From positions 205,679-269,678 of the forward strand of contig NZ_LMVC01000002.1 in the NCBI RefSeq assembly GCF_001510655.1: a DNA stretch of 64,000 bases. The letters are read 5' to 3'. The DNA is from Fictibacillus sp. FJAT-27399 (lineage in GTDB: Bacteria; Bacillota; Bacilli; Bacillales; Fictibacillaceae). Under the pieces are notes generated by a model. That model searched no databases. It saw nothing but the letters and a program-made list of their open reading frames with translations, and was not told the DNA's origin. Below are positions 18,350-27,993 of the stretch, piece by piece. The stretch's first letter is position 1. The number at the start of each line of letters is the position of its first letter. Both the position numbers and the translations under genes were made by a program.

Positions 18350-19375
18350 ATGTTCGAGAGGGACATTTATCATCATTATCAATTATATTGTGATGGAAAA
18401 AGAAGTATCAGTGGATATCGCTATTTTGTTTCTGGGGGAGAACAGTACTTAGTCGTTCCGCAGAAAAAGATTACGATTGACCGCATTGAAGAGATAGTTT
18501 ATTTCAGCGATTATTTAAGGTACAAGGGGGAGAAGGGCATCGCAGGACTTTTTCCTACATTGTCGAACCTCCCTAATGCCAATATTGAGGGTGAACCTAT
18601 CCTATTATTCAAAATTGAAAAGTCAAACCGCACTGCATCGGAAAAAAGGCCGCTGGGCGAAGAACTTGCCGCCTTCCATAAAAACGGCCGAGAGCTTCCT
18701 CCGCCGGCTGCGTCGGATAGCTTATTGTATGGAAGCTGGGCCGTCCTGTGGATGAACCGTGTTGACCAGGCCAAAGAGTGGTACAGGGAAGTTTTTGCGA
18801 AGCCGGTAAAAACAGAATTTGACCAATTGTTTCTAACGACATTTCCTTATTATGAAGGACTTTCAGAAAATGCGATCCAGTACATTATCGATTACAATAT
18901 GGAAGATTCCATAAGAGAAGAGGCCGGCCCCTCCATATGCCACGAGCGATTTCAGGAGAATTCATGGCTTCAGTTTGATGACGATTATATAAAGCTTCCT
19001 ACAGGCTGGGTACTCGACCATCCTGTGCGTGATATTGCAGAGTGGATCCGTTCCTGTGTATACCAAAAAAACTTTACTCCTGAAAGCATCACATCGTTTC
19101 TCGATGATTACGAGCGGGTAATCCCTCTAAAAAGAGAAGGCTGGAGATTGTTATACGGACGTCTTTTATATCCGGTGTGGTATTTTGATCTGCTTGAAAA
19201 GCACTATCAAAATGAACGGGAGATCGGCAAAGAATTATCTCAGCACAAATTTACAGAATATCTGCTGATGGAAGAGCAGAACGAAAAATTCCTGCGCTCG
19301 TTTTTTCCATCGATCGGCTTGCCTGCGGACCGGCTTCAGATTCCAATCGTTGACTGGCTTCTCCCCAGCACGTAA
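18350..19375 (+). CDS. yutH: Spore coat protein YutH (CotS-like kinase fold)
   Basis: 341 residues related to the CotS/aminoglycoside-phosphotransferase-like spore coat proteins. Seen are an N-terminal GYRYFVSGGEQYLVVP segment, ...GEELAAFHKNG, SWAVLWMNRVDQAKEW, and the HDPxxGN-like region degraded to DYIKLPTGWVLDHPVRDIAEWIR. Catalytic kinase residues look incomplete, as is usual for coat members. The position after yutG fits B. subtilis yutH. Confidence 0.82.
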   Translation: MFERDIYHHYQLYCDGKRSISGYRYFVSGGEQYLVVPQKKITIDRIEEIVYFSDYLRYKGEKGIAGLFPTLSNLPNANIEGEPILLFKIEKSNRTASEKRPLGEELAAFHKNGRELPPPAASDSLLYGSWAVLWMNRVDQAKEWYREVFAKPVKTEFDQLFLTTFPYYEGLSENAIQYIIDYNMEDSIREEAGPSICHERFQENSWLQFDDDYIKLPTGWVLDHPVRDIAEWIRSCVYQKNFTPESITSFLDDYERVIPLKREGWRLLYGRLLYPVWYFDLLEKHYQNEREIGKELSQHKFTEYLLMEEQNEKFLRSFFPSIGLPADRLQIPIVDWLLPST

Positions 19376-19404
19376 AAGCGCTCTTTGTGAAGCGCTTTTT
19401 CTTT
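19375..19404 (+). terminator. Terminator after yutH
   Basis: AAAGCGCT and AGCGCTTT arms followed by a T-rich tail, directly adjoining a family A repeat. Confidence 0.8.
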
Positions 19405-19455
19405 TGTCTAGGTCCAGCGCTTGTCGGACCTTAACAGGGCGCTTATGCTTTCCTA
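19405..19455 (+). repeat. Dispersed repeat family A, minimal copy
   Basis: TGTCTAGGTCCAGCGCTTG followed by TCGGACCTTAACAGGGCGCTT and ATGCTTTCCT. It begins at the T-run of the yutH terminator. Confidence 0.65.
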
Positions 19456-19511
19456 AATTGAACTGATAGGACAAACATGAGAAAATAAGGGAAAAAGCTT
19501 GGAGTGCTGAT

Positions 19512-20489
19512 ATGAAGCCCTATGTGTACATAACGCGAAAATTACCACAAGAAACACTTGCCGGACTGCAGGAAATCGCTGAGGTGGAAATGTGGATGGA
19601 AGAAGAAAAACCGGTTCCGCGCAGTATTCTGCTCGAAAAGGCAAATAAGGCAGCAGGACTGCTGACGATGCTCTCAGACCGAATTGATGAGGAGCTCTTG
19701 CGCCAGGCGCCGCACCTAAAGGCTGTAGCTAATCTTGCTGTGGGATTCGATAATATTAATGTGGAAGCTTCTTCAAAATACGGAGTGACCGTCTGCAACA
19801 CACCTGATGTGCTTACAGACACAACAGCAGATCTGGCATTTGCATTGCTGATGGCAGCCGGGAGGAGAATTACAGAAGCAGCAGAATATATTAATGATGG
19901 AAAATGGAACAGCTGGAGCCCGCTTCTTCTTGCAGGTACTGATATTCACCATAAAACATTAGGAATCGTTGGCATGGGGCGTATTGGTGAAGCGGTAGCT
20001 AGACGGGCATCAGGCTTTGATATGAAGGTTCTTTATCATAACCGCCGTCGTAAGATTGAAACTGAAGAAAGGCTGGGGCTCTCTTACCGGATATTCGAGG
20101 ACTTGCTGAAAGAATCGGATTATATTGTCTGTTTAACACCGCTTACGCCAGAAACGAAAGATCTATTTAATGAAAAGGCTTTTAAGATGATGAAAGATAC
20201 GGCGCTGTTTATAAATGTATCGCGAGGCGGAGTAGTGGTTGAGGAGGCGCTGGACCGTGCGTTATCAGAGGGCTGGATCAATGGTGCAGGTCTGGATGTG
20301 TTCCGGGAAGAGCCGATCAATCCAGACCATCCGCTTTTAAGACATCCTAATTTGACGGCACTTCCACACATTGGGAGTGCAAGTACAGAAACACGCCTTA
20401 AGATGGCAAGACTTGCTGTGAGTAATATTGCTCATGTATTGCAGGGTTTAAAGCCTCCTGCAGCTGTAAATACAGGTAATCATGAATAA
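19512..20489 (+). CDS. D-2-hydroxyacid dehydrogenase (glyoxylate/D-glycerate type)
   Basis: 325 residues. Substrate-binding residues lie in AVGFDNINV, the Rossmann motif is GIVGMGRIGEAVARRA, the catalytic Arg is in INVSRGGVVVEEAL, the Glu is in VFREEPI, and the His is in LPHIGSAS. The GDH/GRHPR subgroup (LTDTTADLAFALLMAAGRR) reduces glyoxylate or hydroxypyruvate with NAD(P)H. Substrate preference is inferred. ATG 19512 follows GGAGTG. The next gene is a broken SDR. Confidence 0.88.
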   Translation: MKPYVYITRKLPQETLAGLQEIAEVEMWMEEEKPVPRSILLEKANKAAGLLTMLSDRIDEELLRQAPHLKAVANLAVGFDNINVEASSKYGVTVCNTPDVLTDTTADLAFALLMAAGRRITEAAEYINDGKWNSWSPLLLAGTDIHHKTLGIVGMGRIGEAVARRASGFDMKVLYHNRRRKIETEERLGLSYRIFEDLLKESDYIVCLTPLTPETKDLFNEKAFKMMKDTALFINVSRGGVVVEEALDRALSEGWINGAGLDVFREEPINPDHPLLRHPNLTALPHIGSASTETRLKMARLAVSNIAHVLQGLKPPAAVNTGNHE

Positions 20490-20500
20490 ATGAGGGATTA

Positions 20501-21158
20501 ATGAACAAGGAATTGTTAGGAAAAGCTGCTATTGTCACGGGAGTAACCTGAAATCCTCTTACAGGAGCTGAAACAGTTCGGTTTGTCTCATGGCATGATG
20601 GAATTGAATCTTGCGGTGGCCGATTCCTATGCAAGGCTTTTTGATGAAGCGGAACGTATGGTTGGGGCGCCTTCCATCCTTGTTAACAACGCCTGTTATT
20701 CAGTAAATGACACGATTGAGAAGTTCACGGCAGAACATTTGGACAAACACTATGAAATCAATGTTCGCGCAACGGCAATGCTTTGTGTGGAATTCGCCCG
20801 CCGCTGGAATGGAGGTTCTGGCGGAAGGATCATTAATATGACGTCAGGACAGTCTAAAGGGCCGATGGCGGGAGAACTTGCCTATGCAGCTACAAAAGGG
20901 GCCATTGATGCACTTACAGTTACATTCAGTGAGGAAGTGGGGGGACAAGGCATTACAGTAAACACAATTAATCCTGGACCGACAGACACAGGCTGGATGA
21001 ATGAAGAGACGCATAAGCACCTAGCTGCCCGTTTCCCATCAGGAAGAGTTGGGATACCCGATGATGCAGCAAGGTTAGTTCATTTTCTTGCCAGCGAACA
21101 AAGCGAATGGATTACAGGCCAGATCATACATTCAGAGGGTGGTTTCAAACGCGGATAA
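20501..21158 (+). pseudogene. SDR oxidoreductase broken by internal deletion/frameshift
   Basis: An ATG at 20501 after TGAGGGATTA opens a typical SDR N-terminus (LLGKAAIVTGVT) that stops at TGA 20549-20551. In another frame from about 20547 the sequence resumes as PEILLQELKQFG and continues through LVNNACYSVNDT, YAATKGAIDAL and ITVNTINPGPTDTGWM to the normal SDR end. The intervening part of the nucleotide-binding fold (GxxxGIG through about 40-50 residues) is missing. The TTG-initiated remainder (20583) could not bind NAD(P) normally. Confidence 0.8.
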
Positions 21159-21212
21159 TAACCTGCTATTTGGCCTCTTGCAAGCAAAAGAGGCTTTTGG
21201 TCTCACACTAAA

Positions 21213-21227
21213 ATGTAAGCGCTGCCA
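21213..21227 (+). promoter_or_regulatory. Candidate CcpA cre site upstream of hom
   Basis: ATGTAAGCGCTGCCA matches the WTGNAANCGNWNNCW consensus at every defined position. It lies 103-117 bp upstream of the hom start. Confidence 0.5.
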
Positions 21228-21329
21228 AAATCTTTACAATATTCCTGGTTGTTTCAAACCCAAATAGGGTCTACAATTGTCCTTAATATAAAAACATATG
21301 TATTTCTAGTGAGGACAGGAGTGTTGGCA

Positions 21330-22628
21330 ATGGTTGAAAGCGTATCTGTAGGATTATTAGGACTAGGAACAGTAGGAAGCGGAGTCGTCCGGATGGTGGA
21401 GGGCCACCAGGAGGAATTGCTTCACCGTGTAGGCTGTCCGGTCTTCATAGAAAAAGTACTCGTACAAAATCTGGACAAGGCAAGATCCTGTACGATTAAG
21501 CCAGAATTATTGACGAGCAATGCTGAAGAGGTTGTGAACCACCCTGAAATAGATGTTGTCATTGAGGTTATCGGAGGTATCGAGCTAGCAAGAGAATACA
21601 TCTTGCAGGCCTTAAACAATAAAAAACATGTGATTACAGCAAATAAAGATCTTATGGCGCTGCATGGTGCAGAATTGCTGTCGGCCGCCGAAGAAAATGG
21701 GTGTGACCTATTTTATGAAGCGAGTGTAGCAGGAGGAATTCCGATTATCCGCACTCTTGTGGACGGCCTTGCATCAGACCGGATCACGAAGATGATGGGA
21801 ATCGTAAACGGAACGACCAACTACATTTTAACGAAGATGGACAAACAAAATTTAACGTTTGAAGAAGTATTAAAAGAGGCTCAGGACTTAGGCTATGCGG
21901 AAGCAGACCCGACTTCAGACGTAGAAGGAATCGATGCTGCAAGGAAGATGGCGATTCTGGCATCCCTCGGTTTTTCTATGAACATACATCTTGATGATGT
22001 GGAAGTGAAGGGGATTTCCAATATTACAAGTGATGATCTAGTGTATGCCCGCCAGTTTGGCTATTCAATGAAATTGATCGGCAACGCAAGAAAAGATGGT
22101 GGAAAAGTCGAAGTGAGTGTGGAACCGACGCTGCTTCCGGATACACATCCGCTTGCTTCTGTACAAAACGAATATAACGCGGTTTACATTTATGGAGAAG
22201 CTGTTGGGGAGACCATGTTCTTCGGTCCGGGTGCCGGCCAGCTGCCTACCGCTACATCCATCGTGTCTGACCTTGTAGCAGTCGTTCGCAATATGCGCCT
22301 TGGCGTTAACGGAAAAAGTGTAGTGGCTCCTCAATTTGAAAAACAATTAAAGCAAGCAGATGAGATTAAAGGGAAGTACTTTTACCGGTTGCATGTCAAA
22401 GATGAAGCAGGAACATTTTCTTCTCTGACTTCAGTCTTTGCAGAAAATCACGTCAGCTTGGAAAAACTGCTTCAAAAACCAGTCGGTGAAGACGGGGTTG
22501 CTGAGGTTGTTCTCGTAACGCATACGACAACAAAGCACCAAAATGACCAGATCTATCAGCAGTTACGGGATTCAGGGGTCGTTAAAGTAATTAAGAGCCA
22601 TTACAGAGTAGAAGGAGGAGCACAATGA
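21330..22628 (+). CDS. hom: Homoserine dehydrogenase
   Basis: 432 residues. It reduces aspartate semialdehyde to homoserine. The NAD(P) motif [12 protein letters not shown], the [12 protein letters not shown] loop, [27 protein letters not shown] and [18 protein letters not shown] are all present. A C-terminal ACT domain ([20 protein letters not shown]) is the site of threonine feedback in the family. ATG 21330 is chosen, because AGGACAGGAG precedes it and homologues begin here. First gene of hom-thrC-thrB. Confidence 0.95.
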   Translation: MVESVSVGLLGLGTVGSGVVRMVEGHQEELLHRVGCPVFIEKVLVQNLDKARSCTIKPELLTSNAEEVVNHPEIDVVIEVIGGIELAREYILQALNNKKHVITANKDLMALHGAELLSAAEENGCDLFYEASVAGGIPIIRTLVDGLASDRITKMMGIVNGTTNYILTKMDKQNLTFEEVLKEAQDLGYAEADPTSDVEGIDAARKMAILASLGFSMNIHLDDVEVKGISNITSDDLVYARQFGYSMKLIGNARKDGGKVEVSVEPTLLPDTHPLASVQNEYNAVYIYGEAVGETMFFGPGAGQLPTATSIVSDLVAVVRNMRLGVNGKSVVAPQFEKQLKQADEIKGKYFYRLHVKDEAGTFSSLTSVFAENHVSLEKLLQKPVGEDGVAEVVLVTHTTTKHQNDQIYQQLRDSGVVKVIKSHYRVEGGAQ

Positions 22629-23686
22629 GCTATAAAGGACTAATTCATCGGTACAGGGAAATCTTACCCGTCAATGCCGCTACACCTGAACTTTCTCTGT
22701 TGGAAGGAAACACACCGCTTATTCCTCTTGAACACCTTTCAAAAGAATGGGGTATCGAGCTCTCCGTTAAATATGAAGGAGCCAATCCGACGGGATCCTT
22801 CAAGGACCGGGGAATGGTAATGGCCGTAGCGAAAGCGAAGGAAGAAGGAAGCAAGGCCATCATCTGTGCGTCAACAGGTAACACGAGTGCAGCGGCGGCT
22901 GCCTATGGGGCGAGGGCAGGGCTCCGGTGTATCGTAGTTATTCCTTCTGGAAAAGTGGCGCTCGGCAAGCTGGCACAGGCTAAAATGTATGGTGCGGAAG
23001 TGTTTGAGATCGAAGGGAATTTTGATGAAGCACTTCAGATGGTCCGCAGATTAAGTGAAGAAGAGCCGCTGACTCTCGTAAACTCTGTCAATCCGTTCCG
23101 TCTGGAAGGACAGAAAACAGCCGCGTTTGAAATCGTGGACGCGATGGGTTCAGCACCAGATGTGCTTGCCATTCCCGTAGGAAATGCAGGCAACATTTCT
23201 GCGTATTGGAAAGGATTCAAAGAATATCACGAGAAGAAGGGAAGCGGGCTCCCGAGGATGCAAGGCTTTCAGGCGGAAGGAGCAGCCCCGATCGTTAACA
23301 ATGCCGTAGTAAAGAATCCAGAAACAATTGCCACTGCAATTCGAATCGGGAATCCAGCCAGCTGGAACTTCGCGGTTGAAGCTGTACAGCAGTCGAATGG
23401 CGGAGTGAACAGTGTCAGTGATCAGGAAATTGTAGAAGCATACCATCTGCTGGCGAAAAAAGAAGGCGTCTTTGCAGAACCGGCTTCGTGCTCATCCATT
23501 GCAGGCGTTTGGAAACTCGTAAAAAGCGGCAAGCTCGCCAAAGGAACAAGGGTTGTCGCCGTGCTGACTGGAAACGGGCTGAAGGATCCGGAAACAGCGA
23601 TGGAGACGGTTTCTGTCAACCCGGTCAAAGTTTCCAATCAAATTGAAGAGCTTAGGGAGGCCATGAAGGGTTGTGTGCTTCAATGA
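22625..23686 (+). CDS. thrC: Threonine synthase
   Basis: 353 residues, PLP-dependent. It converts O-phosphohomoserine to threonine. The PLP-lysine motif [36 protein letters not shown] and [12 protein letters not shown] are all visible. The start overlaps the hom stop by 4 bp (ATGA) and the 3' end overlaps thrB likewise, so the three genes are translationally coupled. Confidence 0.96.
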   Translation: MSYKGLIHRYREILPVNAATPELSLLEGNTPLIPLEHLSKEWGIELSVKYEGANPTGSFKDRGMVMAVAKAKEEGSKAIICASTGNTSAAAAAYGARAGLRCIVVIPSGKVALGKLAQAKMYGAEVFEIEGNFDEALQMVRRLSEEEPLTLVNSVNPFRLEGQKTAAFEIVDAMGSAPDVLAIPVGNAGNISAYWKGFKEYHEKKGSGLPRMQGFQAEGAAPIVNNAVVKNPETIATAIRIGNPASWNFAVEAVQQSNGGVNSVSDQEIVEAYHLLAKKEGVFAEPASCSSIAGVWKLVKSGKLAKGTRVVAVLTGNGLKDPETAMETVSVNPVKVSNQIEELREAMKGCVLQ

Positions 23687-24594
23687 CCTTTTCCCCATTT
23701 TCCATCCAAGTTCCGGGCAGCACAGCAAATTTAGGACCCGGTTTTGATTCAATAGGAATGGCTATCACAATGTACTTAACCGTGAATGTGTTTCCGGCTT
23801 CACAATGGAAATTTACTTACATTGGAAATGAACTGCAAATACTGAACGGAGAAAAAACGAATCTTATACATGATGCAGCTTTGCTGGTTGCAAAGGATCA
23901 TGGTAAAGAGCTGCCATGCTGCTCCATTGAAGTGGAGAGCGAGCTCCCTCTTTCAAGGGGACTTGGCAGCAGTGCGGCAGCAATCGTAGCTGGTATAGAG
24001 TGGGCAAACCGTGTGCTTTCGCTCTCTTTGTCTAAAAAAGAGAAATCCTTATATGCATGCAGAATGGAAGGGCATCCTGACAATGTGGTCCCTTCATTGA
24101 TCGGCGGCTTAGCCGTCAGCAGCTACGGAGAAAACACGGTAGAAACGGTACAAGTTCATGATTTATCAGTGGAAATGGTGCTTGTCATCCCGTCCTTTGA
24201 GCTTTCAACGAGCAAGGCAAGAGAAGCATTGCCCGAAAGCTTGCCTCACGCTCAGGCAGTTCAGGCGAGTGCGGTAAGCAACGTGTTAGTTGCTTCTGTG
24301 CTTACAAACGACTGGAAAACGGCGGGAAAAATGATGGAAAGAGATCTGCTGCACGAGCCTTATCGCCAGTGCTGGTTTCCTGATTTTGCAGCAATTAAAC
24401 AGAAAGCATACGACCTTGGCGCTTATGGAACAGCCATAAGCGGGGCAGGCCCGACAGTGATCAGCTTTGTGCCGGCAGGTTCCGGAGAACGCATCAGGGA
24501 ACGGCTGGCTTCAGCGTTTGAGGGTTATGTCTGCAGAATGGTTCTTCCTGATTCAAAGGGAGTTCGAATCGAACAGCTTTCTCTTCCGGCATAA
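23683..24594 (+). CDS. thrB: Homoserine kinase
   Basis: 303 residues, GHMP kinase family. It phosphorylates homoserine for ThrC. Signatures are [18 protein letters not shown], the ATP loop [29 protein letters not shown] and [19 protein letters not shown] 23683 overlaps the thrC stop by 4 bp; an upstream GTG-type start would extend the overlap without a better ribosome site. Terminator at 24593-24624. Confidence 0.96.
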   Translation: MTFSPFSIQVPGSTANLGPGFDSIGMAITMYLTVNVFPASQWKFTYIGNELQILNGEKTNLIHDAALLVAKDHGKELPCCSIEVESELPLSRGLGSSAAAIVAGIEWANRVLSLSLSKKEKSLYACRMEGHPDNVVPSLIGGLAVSSYGENTVETVQVHDLSVEMVLVIPSFELSTSKAREALPESLPHAQAVQASAVSNVLVASVLTNDWKTAGKMMERDLLHEPYRQCWFPDFAAIKQKAYDLGAYGTAISGAGPTVISFVPAGSGERIRERLASAFEGYVCRMVLPDSKGVRIEQLSLPA

Positions 24595-24625
24595 AAAACC
24601 CCACTCCATTGAGCGGGGTTTTTTA
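24593..24625. terminator. Terminator between thrB and yutI
   Basis: AAAAAACCCC and GGGGTTTTTT arms, bidirectional. Confidence 0.85.
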
Positions 24626-24638
24626 CATATCGCATTAA

Positions 24639-24878
24639 TTAAAATACTTGTTCCAGTTCAACGACACCAGGCACTTCCTCAAGAAGGGCGCGCTCGATAC
24701 CGGCTTTTAACGTAATGGTGGAGGAAGGGCAGCTTCCGCAAGCACCCATCAAACGTACTTTAACAATACCGTCTTCGATGTCAACGAGTTCAACGTCACC
24801 GCCATCACGAAGCAAAAATGGGCGTAATTTATCTAGAACTTCTTCAACTTGCTCACGCATAGAAATTTCAGTAGTCAT
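24639..24878 (-). CDS. yutI: NifU-type Fe-S scaffold protein YutI
   Basis: 79 residues, a stand-alone NFU domain. [27 protein letters not shown] is followed by the cluster-binding [19 protein letters not shown] motif (CxxC). It carries and transfers [4Fe-4S] or [2Fe-2S] clusters to client enzymes, for which LipA and the radical-SAM enzyme MqnE encoded nearby are plausible examples (inference). ATG 24878 follows AAAGGAGC. Confidence 0.92.
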   Translation of the reverse strand: MTTEISMREQVEEVLDKLRPFLLRDGGDVELVDIEDGIVKVRLMGACGSCPSSTITLKAGIERALLEEVPGVVELEQVF

Positions 24879-25040
24879 AATAAAATGCTCCTTTCATTAA
24901 AAACTTACTTTTATTATACGGGTTTTGAATAAAAAAATCCATGTGCGTGCATCACAACATTGAAAAGAATTCACCTTTATTAACGGAGCAGAATCTATTA
25001 CAATAAAAGAAAGCAGGGGACTTCAAATTGGGGTGAGTAA

Positions 25041-25367
25041 ATGGACATGAGTCAGATCATCATAAAAGTATTCGGCGGGGAACAAAAATGTGCGAGCTGT
25101 GTGAATCTTCCTACATCAAAAGAAACAGCGGAATGGCTGGAAGCGGCCATCTCACGGAAATTTCCAAATCAGCTCTTCAGTATAGAATACGTGGATATCT
25201 TTTCTCCAACAGAAGGAGAGAACCAGAAATTTGCTCTTCAGATTCTTGAGGAAGATCTGTTCTATCCGGTCGTTGTCATCAACAATAAAATCGTAGCAGA
25301 AGGGAATCCACGACTGAAGGATATTTATGAAATTATGGAACAGCACGGCTATCGGGATGTTGTCTAA
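25041..25367 (+). CDS. yuzD: YuzD family protein (DUF1462)
   Basis: 108 residues with an apparent thioredoxin-like fold. GGEQKCASCVNLPTSKETAEWL has a CxxC pair, followed by YVDIFSPTEGENQKFA and a cis-Pro-like YPVVVINNKIVAEGNPRL. The family is unannotated biochemically. A disulfide or metal-binding role is inferred. ATG 25041 follows GGGGTGAG; the second ATG six bases later is an alternative. It is divergent from yutI. Confidence 0.85.
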   Translation: MDMSQIIIKVFGGEQKCASCVNLPTSKETAEWLEAAISRKFPNQLFSIEYVDIFSPTEGENQKFALQILEEDLFYPVVVINNKIVAEGNPRLKDIYEIMEQHGYRDVV

Positions 25368-25416
25368 ATTGGTGAGTTAATAATTAGAGATAAAAGGGGC
25401 TATTTCGAGACAAAAG

Positions 25417-25458
25417 AAAATCCATGGGGTGATTGAAGATCATCCCATGGATTTTTTT
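25417..25458. terminator. Terminator between yuzD and yutJ
   Basis: AAAATCCATGGG and CCCATGGATTTT arms with A and T runs. Confidence 0.85.
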
Positions 25459-25461
25459 ACG

Positions 25462-26526
25462 TTAGTTTTGATATTTATAGAGCCAGAGAATTCCGGATTT
25501 TAAAAGACGGGGAACACGTCCGATGAGGGAAGCTCCACCCATCGTTCCGAATCCGCTCTTCTTGCCCAGGGATCCCATAACACCTTTCAGCTTGATTTCT
25601 TCAAGCTCTGGCATCGGTTCATTTCTCCATTTTTTAAGAAGGATATCAGAAATCTGTTCTGCCTGTTCTTCCGCAAGCTGAGCGCTTGGAGAGAATGGCA
25701 TGCTTGCACAGTCACCGACCACATATACGTTCTCGTCGTTTGGGAGCTGGTGATACTTAGTCAGTTTGACCCGGCCTTGAGCATCTTTTTCCACATCCAA
25801 TTCACGAACGAGTTTGTTTGGCTGAATGCCTGCTGTCCAGACGATGGCATCACATTCAATGGCTGTATCGTGATTGTAGAGTACGTTTTCTTCTACTCGG
25901 GTAATATTCGAATTGTTGATAACTTCAACACCATGCTGAATGAACCAGTTTTGTACATAGTTGCTCAGGCGCGGTTTAAACCCGTTAAGTATGATCGGTC
26001 CGCGGTCGAAAAGCTTGATGTTCAAATCGGAACGGCTCTCGCGGAGTTCACTGGCTAATTCGACACCGCTCAATCCTGCACCGACAACACCGACAACTGC
26101 ATTATGCGGAAGGTTATTTAATACCTGGTAGGTTTCCCGGGACTTGTCCACACTTTGAATGCTGAGCGTATATTCTGGAGCACCAGGGACATTATGATAT
26201 TTATCTTCACAGCCTAAGCCAATGACTAATTCATCATAAGTCAAAGTTTCATCATCTAAAAGGTGGATTTGTTTTCCGTCAAAATCAAGGCCGGTCACTT
26301 CTCCGTATTTCACTTTAAGCTGGGGATGTTCAGGGAACGGAACCCGGATATGGTGGTCGGAAATCGTTCCAGCAGCCAGCGCATAATATTCAGTTTTTAA
26401 ACAATGATAAGGAAGCTTGTCGATTAAGGTAATTTGGACGTCGGATGGAAGCTCAGATGCATTGAGCAGGCGCTTCATTAGGCGCATTCCCCCATATCCT
26501 CCGCCAAGCAATACTAGGTGTTTCAT
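25462..26526 (-). CDS. yutJ: NAD(P)/FAD-dependent oxidoreductase YutJ (NDH-2-like)
   Basis: 354 residues. N-terminal FAD motif LLGGGYGGMRLMKRLL, second Rossmann motif VGVVGAGLSGVELASEL, and the FAD-ribityl motif VYVVGDCASM near residue 270. Related to type II NADH:quinone oxidoreductases but shorter and without the usual membrane-anchoring C-terminus. Electron acceptor unknown. ATG 26526 follows GAAGGGAAAG. A homologue of the same superfamily, YumB, lies 7 kb away. Confidence 0.88.
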   Translation of the reverse strand: MKHLVLLGGGYGGMRLMKRLLNASELPSDVQITLIDKLPYHCLKTEYYALAAGTISDHHIRVPFPEHPQLKVKYGEVTGLDFDGKQIHLLDDETLTYDELVIGLGCEDKYHNVPGAPEYTLSIQSVDKSRETYQVLNNLPHNAVVGVVGAGLSGVELASELRESRSDLNIKLFDRGPIILNGFKPRLSNYVQNWFIQHGVEVINNSNITRVEENVLYNHDTAIECDAIVWTAGIQPNKLVRELDVEKDAQGRVKLTKYHQLPNDENVYVVGDCASMPFSPSAQLAEEQAEQISDILLKKWRNEPMPELEEIKLKGVMGSLGKKSGFGTMGGASLIGRVPRLLKSGILWLYKYQN

Positions 26527-26759
26527 TGTCTTTCCCTTCTTTCTATGGCACAATGTGTACTAATCTCATCAATAATAGCAGTAAATCAACGTTTTCTACA
26601 GGCTTCAACGGAAGCGATTTCACATTCAAACACTTCTAAGTATAGCATTTTACTATAATTTCTCAACCATTTTAATGAAAAACTGAAGGGGACAAGTTAA
26701 AGGGTTTGACTGTCCTGTTCGTACAAGATAGGATAGAAAAAGTAAGGCGAGGTGAAAAG

Positions 26760-26996
26760 ATGAAGCCGATTATCGAATTTTGTGTCAGCAACCTGGCCAA
26801 CGGCTCGCAGCGTGCACTAGAGAAATTGGAACAGGATTATGACCTTGATGTGATTGAATACGGCTGTCTCGGATATTGTGGGCACTGTGCCCGTTCTCTA
26901 TTCGCTTTAGTGAACGGAGAAATTGTACACGGTGAAACACCGGACGAGCTGGTCGAGAACGTTTATAAATTTTTAGAAGAAAATCCGATGTTTTAA
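26760..26996 (+). CDS. yuzB: YuzB family protein (DUF1450)
   Basis: 78 residues, the same size as B. subtilis Yuz[12 protein letters not shown] and [20 protein letters not shown] place four conserved cysteines in a small ferredoxin/thioredoxin-like fold. Metal or Fe-S binding is likely but unproven. ATG 26760 follows AAGGCGAGGTG; an upstream TTG/ATG frame has no ribosome site. Confidence 0.85.
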   Translation: MKPIIEFCVSNLANGSQRALEKLEQDYDLDVIEYGCLGYCGHCARSLFALVNGEIVHGETPDELVENVYKFLEENPMF

Positions 26997-26997
26997 T

Positions 26998-27036
26998 AAA
27001 AAACACAATTTCCTCCGCGGAAATGGTGTTTTTTTA
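26998..27036 (+). terminator. Terminator after yuzB
   Basis: AAAAACAC-AATTTCC and GGAAAT-GGTGTTTTT arms followed by T-run. Confidence 0.75.
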
Positions 27037-27155
27037 TATTCAGCGTTAGTTTGGCAACAAAGATGAAGTTCTAAACGACTTATAAAATGCATTAACTGGC
27101 CAAAACATAACATTTACTGTCCGATCAAACTTAATGTAAACTGCCTGGATCAATA

Positions 27156-27190
27156 GAAAAGCTGGCTCATCGAGTGAGCCAGCTTTTTCT
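27156..27190 (-). terminator. Terminator after ribU
   Basis: AAAAGCTGGCTCA and TGAGCCAGCTTTT arms a few bases before the ribU stop region. Confidence 0.85.
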
Positions 27191-27197
27191 GCATTTT

Positions 27198-27773
27198 TTA
27201 AGAATGCTGATATTGTCTGTTCAGCCAAGGCTGAATCCTTGTATATAACACAATGAATAAAATTGTGATAAGTAATCCTTTGATCACATTGAACGGTGCA
27301 ATCCCTACTAAGATCAGGTTCAGCATCGCATCACCGGACATTTGCGGTGAGTTCAGGAACCATGTGTAAGCGGGAAGGATCAGCACGTAATTCAATACCC
27401 CCATCGCTAACGTCATTAAGACTGTTCCACTGACCAACCCTGCGGATAAGCCCTTCGTAGTACGGTATTTGCGGAAGAAATAGGAGACAGGAACAATGAA
27501 GATCGATCCAGCGATAAAGTTTGCCAGTTCTCCAACTGGAACCCCTGTCAGGTTGCCGACAATTCCGTAATGAAGGAAGTTCTTAATTGCTTCAACGGCA
27601 ATTCCTGCGAGCGGTCCGAAGACAATCGCTGCAAGCAATGCAGGGACTTCGCTGAAGTCAATCTGCAGGAATGATGGAAGACCCGGAAACGGAAAATCCA
27701 ATAACTGTAATACGTACGCAATGCTGCTTAGCATGGAAACAGCCACCATCTTATACACTTTTCCCTTTTGCAT
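27198..27773 (-). CDS. ribU: Riboflavin ECF transporter substrate-binding subunit RibU
   Basis: 191 residues with about six hydrophobic helices. The N-terminal MVAVSMLSSIAYVLQLLDFP and LQIDFSEVPALLAAIVFGP segments are the RibU (YpaA/FmnP) signature. It binds riboflavin and works with the shared EcfAA'T module encoded elsewhere. AAAGGAGAG lies upstream of ATG 27773. The FMN riboswitch on the same strand directly supports the substrate. Confidence 0.95.
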   Translation of the reverse strand: MQKGKVYKMVAVSMLSSIAYVLQLLDFPFPGLPSFLQIDFSEVPALLAAIVFGPLAGIAVEAIKNFLHYGIVGNLTGVPVGELANFIAGSIFIVPVSYFFRKYRTTKGLSAGLVSGTVLMTLAMGVLNYVLILPAYTWFLNSPQMSGDAMLNLILVGIAPFNVIKGLLITILFIVLYTRIQPWLNRQYQHS

Positions 27774-27837
27774 GTTGAAATCTCTCCTTTTGTTGCGCCA
27801 TCTCTGATTTCAAATGCAGTGCACCCCTGACAACAAT

Positions 27838-27871
27838 AGAAAACCCTTAGCTTTTTATTGAAGCTAAGGGA
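27838..27871 (-). terminator. Riboswitch expression-platform terminator upstream of ribU
   Basis: On the minus strand CCCTTAGCTT and AAGCTAAGGG flank a short loop, followed by TTTTCT. It lies between the FMN aptamer and the ribU start. Confidence 0.8.
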
Positions 27872-27993
27872 GAGTGTCAGGCATCATCAAATAAACATTT
27901 TAAGAACGTTTTGTCCTTAGAATGCAGCTGAGCGAGGGCTCAGTCGTTTTACAATAGATCTCTTTATTGTAAAAGAACTGAACGATGCACCGT

